A stretch of 12,963 bases of DNA from Gammaproteobacteria bacterium (GTDB lineage Bacteria; Pseudomonadota; Gammaproteobacteria; Comchoanobacterales; Comchoanobacteraceae), in contig JAURNZ010000055.1 in the NCBI GenBank assembly GCA_030829925.1, positions 1-12,963 of the forward strand, written 5' to 3'. Positions 1 through 6,400 of the stretch are shown piece by piece; positions within the stretch are counted from its first letter, which is position 1, and each line of letters opens with the position of its first letter. The translations under genes and the position numbers were made by a program. The notes below the pieces were generated by a model, which was given only the letters and a program-made list of their open reading frames with translations, searched no databases and was not told the origin of the DNA.

Positions 1-217
1 AAGAACATCTGCATTTGCTTTGAATAATGTGACTATGCCGCACGTATTATCTATAGCAAATTTAGGTTTAAGCAATGCTTTGAACCGTGATAGTCATTTA
101 GTAAATGGTCTCAATGTTTGTGAAGGTGCCATTACTCATCCAGCAGTCGCACATGCTCTTAAATTGGATTATGTTGCACCTGATAAGATTTTCAATTTAA
201 AGGTTGAATCCGTATGA
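1..217 (+). CDS. ald: Alanine dehydrogenase, C-terminal part (5' end outside window)
   Basis: The open frame enters from the left edge in the frame whose first full codon is at base 2, and stops with TGA at 215-217. The visible 71 or so residues begin RTSAFALNNVTMPHVLSIAN and include GLNVCEGAITHPAVAHAL. This matches the conserved C-terminus of NAD-dependent alanine dehydrogenase, where a Thr-Ser/Thr-x-x-Leu-x-Asn-x-Thr segment is followed by GLN-x-x-x-G-x-x-T. The enzyme deaminates L-alanine to pyruvate and ammonia in the cytoplasm. A TTG at base 20 lies in the same frame but is an internal Leu codon, not a start, because family similarity continues upstream of it. The stop codon overlaps the start of the next gene (ATGA), so the two are probably co-transcribed: a peptidase that frees amino acids beside an enzyme that consumes alanine. 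NAD-binding and catalytic residues lie outside the window. Confidence 0.85.
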   Translation, partial: RTSAFALNNVTMPHVLSIANLGLSNALNRDSHLVNGLNVCEGAITHPAVAHALKLDYVAPDKIFNLKVESV

Positions 218-1548
218 TTAAAATACAACTTATTTCTTCAAAGAATCTAGATGCTTTAAATTTAAGTGCATTTGATCAAAAACAAATTGAGGCACATGAT
301 TTTACAGCAAAGTCTGGTCAGCAACTGAACCTTATTAATGAAACAGGTGAAATACATACTGTTTTATTTGGGTTTTCAGAAGGTGATTCTATTTGGAATG
401 CTGCTGAAGTAACAAAACGATTGCCTCACGGCACCTATCAGTTTGTGACAACATTGACTGGTGATGATTTGTTTTTACTTCATTTAGTATGGCATTTAGG
501 TATTTACAAGTTTGATCGTTATAAAACACAAGTCTCACAACAGCTACATTTAGTGGATGTAGAAGGTGTCGATTCATCAAAGTTACAACTTGTCATTCGC
601 TCCATAAACTGGGTTAGAGATTTGGTGAACACACCTGCCGAAGATATGGGTCCGGCAGAAATGCAACTTTCAATTGAGCAATTAGCTAAAACTTGTGGTG
701 CAACCATTCAGGTCATTACTGGTGAAGATTGTTTGAGCGAAGGTTTCCCATTGACTCATGCGGTAGGACGTGCAAGTGATAGAGCGCCACGTGTGGTTGA
801 ACTTCAGTGGGGTAAGGTTGGTGATAAAAAAGTAACACTGGTAGGCAAGGGTGTTTGTTTTGATACTGGCGGGCTTGATATTAAAACGGCAGCTGGCATG
901 CGTCAAATGAAAAAAGATATGTCAGGCGCTGCACATGCATTAGCACTTGGTAATTTAATTATGGGACTAGAGCTTCCTATCGATTTAAGAGTCATTGTAC
1001 CAATCGTTGACAATAATGTTGGTTCTAGAAGCTATAGACCTGGAGATGTTTTTATTTCAAGAAATGGAAAGAGCATTGAAATTGGAAATACGGATGCAGA
1101 AGGGCGGCTTATTTTAGCTGATGCTCTGACAGCAGCCTGTGAAAGAAGCCCTGATCTATTGATTGATTTTGCAACCTTAACGGGCAATAGAGCATTAGGT
1201 TCGGTCGTATCTTGTTTTAGTAAAGATGTTTCTTTGACGCAGTCTTTGCAAAAACATGGTGAGTCAGTATCTGATCCTGTGTGGTCAATGCCACTTGTAG
1301 ATGAATATGTGGACTTATTTAAGTCTGATATTGCAGATTTAGTAAATATTGCAAACACGCCTGTAGACACAGGTACAGTTGCAGCAGCAGCTTTTTTAAG
1401 TGAATTTGTTTCAAAAGATACAACTTGGGTTCACTGTGATTTGCTTGGTTATAATGTTAAACCATTTCCTGGCAAGCCAAAAGGTGCTGAAGCCATGAGT
1501 TTAAGAGCCTGGTTAAGCTTTATTGAGGCATGGTTAAAAGAAAACTAA
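214..1548 (+). CDS. Leucyl aminopeptidase family protein (peptidase M17)
   Basis: This 444-residue cytosolic metallo-aminopeptidase is predicted to remove N-terminal residues from peptides with two divalent metal ions. The catalytic half carries the M17 signatures. VGKGVCFDTGG at 210-220 supplies K212 and D217, then K224 and D235 (KKDMSGAA) follow, and NTDAEGRL at 292-299 supplies D294, E296 and R298. The spacing K212-D217-D235-D294 (5, 23 and 82) equals that of E. coli PepA K270-D275-D293-D352, so all metal ligands and the catalytic Lys/Arg are present. The N-terminal half (about 1-150) is divergent and shorter than in PepA (503 residues), as in the shorter M17 subgroup common in proteobacteria. 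The ATG at 214 overlaps the ald stop, with AAAGG ten bases upstream. I give no symbol because assignment to PepA versus another M17 paralogue cannot be made here. Confidence 0.92.
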   Translation: MIKIQLISSKNLDALNLSAFDQKQIEAHDFTAKSGQQLNLINETGEIHTVLFGFSEGDSIWNAAEVTKRLPHGTYQFVTTLTGDDLFLLHLVWHLGIYKFDRYKTQVSQQLHLVDVEGVDSSKLQLVIRSINWVRDLVNTPAEDMGPAEMQLSIEQLAKTCGATIQVITGEDCLSEGFPLTHAVGRASDRAPRVVELQWGKVGDKKVTLVGKGVCFDTGGLDIKTAAGMRQMKKDMSGAAHALALGNLIMGLELPIDLRVIVPIVDNNVGSRSYRPGDVFISRNGKSIEIGNTDAEGRLILADALTAACERSPDLLIDFATLTGNRALGSVVSCFSKDVSLTQSLQKHGESVSDPVWSMPLVDEYVDLFKSDIADLVNIANTPVDTGTVAAAAFLSEFVSKDTTWVHCDLLGYNVKPFPGKPKGAEAMSLRAWLSFIEAWLKEN

Positions 1549-2177
1549 TACAATCTATTGGCACCAAGCTTATGTTAATAAGCTTGGTGCTTTCTATATG
1601 TGGTGCTGATTCAGCAGCACCAAAAGCAAAAAGCTTAAGAAAAAACTTTTATGGTTGGAAAAGTATTTCTGGTACTTGCCGTAATCAGCGCCATGAACTA
1701 TTAATGCAACGTAGTTTAAAATCTGTCACATTTAAGACAGAAGATAAATGTCGTGTTTTGTCAGGCTATTGGATAGACGATTATACCTTCGTTGCTTATC
1801 AACTTGCTGAAGATGTGACAATGGATCATGTTGTTAGCTTGAAATATGCGTATGATCATGGTGCCAAACAATGGCCAAAAAATAAGCGCTCTAACTTTTA
1901 TAATGATGAAGAAAATTTAGTGTTAACTGGACGTAAAACCAATGCAGCAAAAAATTATTACGCTCCTGATGAGTGGCTGCCTCAATCTCACAAGGCTCAG
2001 TGCGAGTACATTCAAAAGTGGGATTATATTGCAAAAAAATATGCACTAACAGTTGAGAAAAAAATTGCACAAGTCATACAAAATATTAGCTTAAAGTGCA
2101 CGCCCGGAGAGACTCGAACTCCCGACCACCAGGTTCGAAGCCAGGCACTCTATCCAACTGAGCTACGGGCGCAATAA
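1530..2177 (+). CDS. Secreted HNH endonuclease family protein (GmrSD C-terminal/DUF1524-like), frame extended through a tRNA gene
   Basis: The 215-residue frame starts with a basic, hydrophobic signal peptide (about 1-29, ending in CGADSA), so export to the periplasm or outside is predicted. The mature part resembles small secreted HNH nucleases. It has RNQRHELL at 51-58, SGYWIDDY at 78-85, the metal/His motif MDHVVSL at 98-104 (H100 as general base), NDEENLVL at 125-132 and N138/K141. Four cysteines (C50, C74, C158, C190) could form two disulfides. Family members normally end near the last Cys; here C190 is encoded at 2097-2099, and the following 25 residues are only the antisense of a tRNA-Arg gene. 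The ATG at 1530 overlaps the aminopeptidase gene by 19 bp and has GAGG just one base upstream, so the start is uncertain. The in-frame ATG at 1572 would leave a very short signal. It may degrade nucleic acid for nutrients; that is inference. Confidence 0.72.
   Translation: MVKRKLIQSIGTKLMLISLVLSICGADSAAPKAKSLRKNFYGWKSISGTCRNQRHELLMQRSLKSVTFKTEDKCRVLSGYWIDDYTFVAYQLAEDVTMDHVVSLKYAYDHGAKQWPKNKRSNFYNDEENLVLTGRKTNAAKNYYAPDEWLPQSHKAQCEYIQKWDYIAKKYALTVEKKIAQVIQNISLKCTPGETRTPDHQVRSQALYPTELRAQ
1561..1590 (+). terminator. Perfect 12-bp inverted repeat, possible terminator of ald-aminopeptidase operon
   Basis: GCACCAAGCTTA at 1561-1572 and TAAGCTTGGTGC at 1579-1590 are exact reverse complements around a 6-base loop (TGTTAA), starting 12 bases after the aminopeptidase stop. 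The downstream tract TTTCT is only weakly U-rich, so termination would be partial at best. The hairpin lies inside the signal-peptide region of the endonuclease frame and holds its second ATG. A second stem (GGTGCTG/CAGCACC, 1602-1621) follows at once. Confidence 0.5.
2099..2172 (-). tRNA. tRNA-Arg (anticodon UCG)
   Basis: Read on the minus strand from 2172, the sequence folds as a cloverleaf. The acceptor is GCGCCCG/CGGGCGT, the D-stem GCTC/GAGT with loop AGTTGGATA, the anticodon loop CTTCGAA, the variable loop TGGTC, the T-stem GGGAG/CTCTC with loop TTCGAGT, and the discriminator G. The anticodon at 2138-2136 is UCG, reading CGA. The CCA end is not encoded (CAC follows). Two oddities are a G1:U72 terminal wobble and a U29:U41 mismatch in the anticodon stem (CCTGG against CCTGG), at 2143 and 2131. 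A TATGAT box at 2187-2182 on the minus strand could be its own -10 element with a very poor -35; alternatively it is read through from fdxA, as no terminator separates them. The whole gene lies antisense within the 3' end of the endonuclease frame. Confidence 0.93.
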
Positions 2178-2218
2178 GGTTATCATAAGGGATCAATCAG
2201 AATAAATAAATCTTTTTT

Positions 2219-2554
2219 TTATTCGGCGGGCTTTTCTGATAGTAAAGTAAACTTATCTTTTTTATCAGCCCAGTCATCAGCATCTTCAGGGGCATCTTTT
2301 TGATGGTCAATGACAGGCCACTGTTGAGCAAGTTTTGCATTCAACTCTACGAACTGCTTTTGATCTTCTGGTACATCATCTTCGGCATAAATAGCGTCGA
2401 CAGGGCAGTGGTCTACACATAGATTGCAATCGATACATTCTTCAGGATCAATGACTAGAAAGTTTTCACCCTCACGAAAGCAATCGACAGGGCAGACTTC
2501 AACACAGTCCATATATTTACAGCGTATGCATGATTCTGTCACAACGTATGTCAT
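2219..2554 (-). CDS. fdxA: 7Fe-8S ferredoxin (Azotobacter FdI type)
   Basis: This 111-residue soluble electron carrier is collinear with Azotobacter vinelandii ferredoxin I from the first residues (MTYVVTESCIRCKYMDCVEV) to the acidic tail. C9, C17 and C50 are positioned as [3Fe-4S] ligands, and C21, C40, C43 and C46 as [4Fe-4S] ligands, with the extra cysteines C12 and C25 also conserved in the family. The helical tail contains EDQKQFVELNAKLAQQWP, as in FdI. It has its own promoter (2576-2603) and a GGTAGGT ribosome-binding site. It is transcribed away from the bolA-grxD pair, and its downstream end faces the tRNA-Arg gene with no hairpin between. The physiological partner is unknown; the Fe-S oxidoreductase encoded at 3487-6642 is one possibility (inference). 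Confidence 0.95.
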   Translation of the reverse strand: MTYVVTESCIRCKYMDCVEVCPVDCFREGENFLVIDPEECIDCNLCVDHCPVDAIYAEDDVPEDQKQFVELNAKLAQQWPVIDHQKDAPEDADDWADKKDKFTLLSEKPAE

Positions 2555-2575
2555 AATTTACCTACCAAAAGGCAT

Positions 2576-2603
2576 ATTATAAATAAATAGAAGCTTCTTG
2601 CAA
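2576..2603 (-). promoter_or_regulatory. Predicted sigma-70 promoter for fdxA
   Basis: On the minus strand TTGCAA (2603-2598) is followed after 16 bases by a perfect TATAAT (2581-2576). The predicted start near 2569 gives a leader of about 14 bases that contains the GGTAGGT ribosome-binding site. The 107-bp intergenic region is shared with the divergent bolA gene. Confidence 0.6.
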
Positions 2604-2623
2604 ACAATTCAAGCAATATAAAT

Positions 2624-2651
2624 TTAACATTTCTAGTATTTCTGTGATAAT
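2624..2651 (+). promoter_or_regulatory. Predicted extended -10 promoter for bolA-grxD
   Basis: TTAACA at 2624-2629 (5 of 6 consensus), a 16-base spacer, then GATAAT at 2646-2651 (5 of 6) preceded by an extended TG (TGTGATAAT). The expected transcription start near 2658 is only about 4 bases before the bolA ATG at 2662, suggesting a leaderless or nearly leaderless message. Confidence 0.5.
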
Positions 2652-2661
2652 ATATAGCATT

Positions 2662-2901
2662 ATGTTTGATAAAAAAGAAATAGAGCAAGCTTTGCAAGCC
2701 GCTTTTAAAGACGGTAAAGTTGTCGTTGAAGGAGATGATGGCGTTCATTTTCATGCCACTGTAACAAGTGAGTCATTTAGAGGGAAAACACGCATTCAGC
2801 AGCATCAAATGGTTTATCGTGTGCTTGGCGAAAAAGTAGGTAATGAAATTCATGCACTTGGCCTTACTACAAAAACTCCGGAGACCCACCATGACAATTA
2901 A
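2662..2901 (+). CDS. ibaG: BolA family protein, IbaG (YrbA) type
   Basis: This 79-residue BolA-fold protein probably works with a CGFS glutaredoxin to handle a shared [2Fe-2S] cluster. The sequence follows the family: helix MFDKKEIEQALQAAF, strand VHFHATVTSESFRG (29-41), helix RIQQHQMVYRVLG (44-56), then EIHALGLTTKTP (62-73). H64 in the IHA motif is the conserved C-terminal histidine that serves as a cluster ligand in BolA-Grx complexes. The IHA...KTP ending and short length place it closer to E. coli IbaG than to BolA proper. I prefer the ATG at 2662 over an in-frame GTG at 2644, because the family starts there and the GTG lies within the predicted promoter. No Shine-Dalgarno sequence precedes it. 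It overlaps grxD by 11 bp, so the pair is translationally coupled and the C-terminus (THHDN) is constrained by that overlap. Confidence 0.93.
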   Translation: MFDKKEIEQALQAAFKDGKVVVEGDDGVHFHATVTSESFRGKTRIQQHQMVYRVLGEKVGNEIHALGLTTKTPETHHDN

Positions 2902-3208
2902 CGATCGAATTACAAAACAATTAGCAGATGATGCAGTCATATTATATATGAAAGGTGAGCCGATGATGCCCATGTGTGGTTTTTCGGCAACAGTGGTAGA
3001 CATTTTATCTAAATATGATGTTGATTTTCAGTCATATAATATTTTACTTGATGCTGAATTGCGTCAAGGACTTAAAGATTTTAGTCAATGGCCAACATTT
3101 CCTCAGTTATATGTGAATGGTGAACTTGTTGGAGGATGCGACATCATAAGTGAGTTGCACCAATCAGGCGAGTTGGCTGAACTACTGGCAAATGCTCAAG
3201 ATAATTAA
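2891..3208 (+). CDS. grxD: Monothiol (CGFS) glutaredoxin, Grx4 family
   Basis: This 105-residue cytosolic protein is predicted to carry or transfer [2Fe-2S] clusters as a homodimer or with its BolA partner, rather than act as a general thiol reductase. The active site PMCGFS places the single catalytic Cys at C29 with K21 upstream, as in the family. The cis-proline element WPTFPQLYVNGELVGGCDI (67-85) contains the glutathione-binding TFP and GGCD motifs. The ATG at 2891 is preceded by GGAG at 2880-2883, a well-spaced ribosome-binding site, and starts the family-typical N-terminus. An upstream in-frame ATG at 2843 would add unrelated residues from the bolA frame. Immediate linkage to a bolA gene fits the known Grx-BolA partnership. 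Confidence 0.96.
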   Translation: MTINDRITKQLADDAVILYMKGEPMMPMCGFSATVVDILSKYDVDFQSYNILLDAELRQGLKDFSQWPTFPQLYVNGELVGGCDIISELHQSGELAELLANAQDN

Positions 3209-3215
3209 TCTTGAG
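3195..3215. terminator. 8-bp inverted repeat at the grxD stop codon
   Basis: CTCAAGAT (3195-3202) and ATCTTGAG (3208-3215) are exact reverse complements around a 5-base loop and span the grxD TAA. No T-run follows on either strand, so it is a weak terminator candidate. It could act on both strands, because the small minus-strand reading frame ends at the same place. Confidence 0.35.
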
Positions 3216-3396
3216 GCCAATCGTGGTGGGATGATGAACTTTTTTGAACGTGGTCTCTTTTATTTGAGATGTCTTTACTCTTCTTTATTTCTTTCTTTTG
3301 AGAAGAACTTGATGTATTCGATTGATCAAAGGTCTGGAGGAAAGTATCCATGCCACTGATAAATGACTTATTCATCTTTTTAAAAATTTTCTTCAT
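3205..3396 (-). CDS. Possible small basic protein, unknown function
   Basis: The 63-residue frame starts at ATG 3396 with AAAGG about 8 bases upstream. It fills most of the 278-bp space between grxD and the large oxidoreductase gene. The product begins MKKIFKKMNKSFISGMDTFL, possibly an amphipathic or membrane-associating helix, followed by a serine/lysine-rich polar tail (SSSS, KKEIKKSK, SSSSHH) that looks disordered. There is no Cys and no domain I recognise. Its TAA interlocks with the grxD stop (4-bp tail-to-tail overlap). A weak promoter match lies upstream (TTGCAA at 3461-3456, 17-base spacer, AACAAT). The plus-strand alternative in this region has no credible start or composition. Low-complexity composition means it could still be a chance frame. 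Confidence 0.4.
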   Translation of the reverse strand: MKKIFKKMNKSFISGMDTFLQTFDQSNTSSSSQKKEIKKSKDISNKRDHVQKSSSSHHDWPQD

Positions 3397-3486
3397 TGGA
3401 GACCTTTAATTTGGTTGCTAATGTTGAATCCTATTGTTGCAGTAATGATGGCTTTTTGCAAGTTTGCTTAGAAAGGATCAAATGTT

Positions 3487-6400
3487 ATGCAATCTTTTGA
3501 TGGGGATCATTTTCATTTTGATAAGCAAACGATTACTTATCAATCATCCTATACACATGAGGGTTTGCTCGTTTTTGACGAAGCATTTAGACAAACTCTA
3601 AATCACCACCAACCATTAATTGAAGCTATTCGCAGAGGTGAGTGTGCTGATTCTGAAACGTTGATTGAATTATCATTGGTTTTAGAAGCATGGCTTGCCG
3701 AGTTATTTGGTGTTAAAAAAGATTATGAGGCATGGCAAAAAAATTGGCAAAGACAAGACCCATTAAGTGCTTTAAAACAATTGTTTTTTAAAAAAGGTAG
3801 AAGACACACACTACCTGAGGAACAAATTGATGCTACTTGGTCATTGATTCCAGAGGTTATAAGAAAAGGGATTAGTGTGGAAGGGGAGGTATATCTTGCA
3901 AAATATTATCAAGACCACCCTGATGAGACAGCTGATATCATTGTTTGGCTTTATGTGATTTGGAAAAAAGGCTTTGACTGGGGTGTCTTTTCTCTACCTG
4001 AAAAAAGAGATCATACAACATTGGTCAAACATGCAACAAAAGGTGATGATATTGTTGGTGTTGAAGAAAAGCCAAGAGATGGTTTTAATTGGACTGAAAC
4101 ACCTACTACAGAACGAGAAATTTATCATGAAGCTGATTACTGTATCTATTGTCATACATCTGATACAGATTTTTGTCGTTCAGGGTTTCCAGTTAAAAAA
4201 GGATTGCCAGAAATTAAACAAGATGTTTTTAATGAGCATTTAACAGGGTGCCCATTAGATGAAAAAATATCTGAGATGAACTGGTTAATGGCGCATGGTT
4301 CTCCATTGGCTGCTTTTATTATGGTCATGATTGATAACCCAATGGTTCCTGCAACTGGTCATAGAATATGTAATGAATGCATGCGTTCTTGTATCTATCA
4401 AAAACAAAGACCTGTCAATATCCCAAAAATTGAATCGTTTATTTTAGATCAAGTACTGGCACTGCCTTGGGGAGTTGAAATATATGATTTACTTTGTCGC
4501 TGGCATCCTTTGAGACCTACGCAATGGATCATGCAACCACCGCAAAATAAAAATGTTTTCGTGATGGGTATGGGGCCTGCTGGTTTCTCATTGTCTAATC
4601 ATTTGCTGATGGAAGGATGTGATGTGTTTGGTGCGGATGGTTTGAAAATAGATGCTATTCCAGACGACTGGGTAAATCAGCCAATCCAAAATTATAAAGC
4701 TATTTATGAAGCAGGGGAAGTTAGACAGTGTCGTGGTTTTGGTGGCGTAAGCGAATATGGCATTACTGCACGTTGGGATAAAAACTATCTGAAACTGATT
4801 CAAATCGCATTGCTTAGAAGACGGTTTAAATTAAAGGGTAGCATTCGCTTTGGGGGGAATGTTTCTGTAGAAAAAGTATGGGACTTAGGCTTTGATCATT
4901 TAACCATAGCGTTAGGTGCTGGTCTTCCACGTGGATTACCTATTCCCAATAGTTTGGCACCTGGTATGCGTCAAGCCAACGATTTTTTAATGGCGCTGCA
5001 TCAAGGTGCTTATCAAAAAATTACAGATTTGGAGGTAAGATTACCTGCGCTTGTTATTGGCAGTGGATTAACAGCAATTGATACGGCAACTGAATTACAA
5101 GCCTATTACATTCGTCAAATTGAACGGTTACGTATGCAGTGTCAATTTCTAAAGTCACAAGGAGATTACGAACTTTGTGTGTCACAATTAACACCAACAC
5201 AACAAGCAGTTTTACAAACGATGTTGACGCATGCGGAGCAAGCCGAAAAAATTAAGGCTGATGCTAAGACAAGTGGCACTAAGCCATATTATGGTAAACT
5301 TATTCAGTCTTGGGGTGGCGTGTCTATTGTGTATCGACGCTCTATGCAAGATTCACCTGCATATCGACTCAATCCAGAGGAAATAGAGCAGGGCTTGAAT
5401 GAAGGTATTTTATATAAATCACATTTAACGCCTTTAGAAGCAACCTTGGATGAAGACGGTCATGTTTCTGGCTTAATTGTGAAACACACAGATGATTCAA
5501 CCCAGGTTTTAGAAGCTGGTTCCATTTACGTGGCAACGGGTGCTGCACCAAATGTTGCTTATACCTTTGAGCATCAAGGGACTTTTGAGAAGTCAGATGG
5601 GTTTTATGCAACCCATATGATGCAAAATGGCAATTTAGTTAAAGTAACGCCTGGACAACATTGTAAAGATGGAGATATAGCACCATTCACCAGTTATCTT
5701 AAAGAAGGTTATACCGTATCAGTTGTTGGTGATGGACAAAAAGCATTTCACGGTAGTGTGGTTCGTGCAATTGCATCTGCTAAAAAAGCATATGCTGATA
5801 TTTTTTCAGTGATTAATGTTGGCAAGAAATCTATTAATTATGGTGAAGTGCTTAATTGGTTTGATACAAAGTTGATTGCTATTGAGCCAGTTTTATCCGA
5901 TTGGCAAAGAGTAACGATATGTGCACCTAGTGTGGCTAACGCATGCCGTCCAGGCAATATGCTTAGAGTTGAATCATCTAACTTTGAGTCAACTGTACAG
6001 TTTCCAGCAAGTATTGAAGGAGATAATTTAGTCTTCTATCAAAAAAATGCACCTGATTATGAAAATATCAGTGTTATGGGGCCAAGTGGTGTAAGATTTT
6101 CAATGCCAAAAGCTGAAAAAGCCAATGTTTTGATTGATGTGGATGAAAAGGGTCTTAATGCAAGTATTGCTTTGATTACAGCTTTAAAAGAATTGGCGCA
6201 TGAAGTTTATGTTGTTGCAAGTGATGAAGTAATCACATTACTTAAATATCTGTTCAAAGACATTGTTATACAGTCTCAACAAACCTCTGTGCCCAAGTTA
6301 GGCTTTACTCATGTTTGGGTTTTGGGTCACCCCAATCGTGTAAAGGCAATTGATGCGTTAAAGCAAGTGATTGGTGTGTTTAAAAATGATACTGTCTATA

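Noticed and set aside
1032..1370. 112-codon minus-strand frame inside the aminopeptidase gene
   Set aside because: Lies entirely over the metal-ligand region of the M17 gene, which is clearly coding on the plus strand.
2099..2172. tRNA gene as attachment site of a genomic island lying to its left
   Set aside because: No integrase and no repeated tRNA 3' fragment are visible in the window; only the abrupt junction is suggestive, so it is kept as a question within a finding and not as a feature.
2173..2219. Run of eight T at about 2212-2219 as a terminator for the endonuclease transcript
   Set aside because: No stable GC-rich hairpin directly precedes the T-run; only AT-rich sequence is found between it and the tRNA.
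2551..2754. 67-codon minus-strand frame opposite the fdxA-bolA gap and bolA
   Set aside because: It covers both promoters and the start of bolA in antisense, its product has no recognisable features, and it is simply open because the region is AT-rich.
3150..3359. 69-codon plus-strand frame downstream of grxD
   Set aside because: Starts inside grxD out of frame, has no ribosome-binding site, and its product composition is unlike a natural protein; the opposite-strand frame is more plausible.
3430..3486. Promoter for the large oxidoreductase gene
   Set aside because: TAATGAT and several TTG triplets are present but no pair has acceptable spacing; transcription may come from further upstream, so nothing was annotated beyond the AAAGGA ribosome-binding site.
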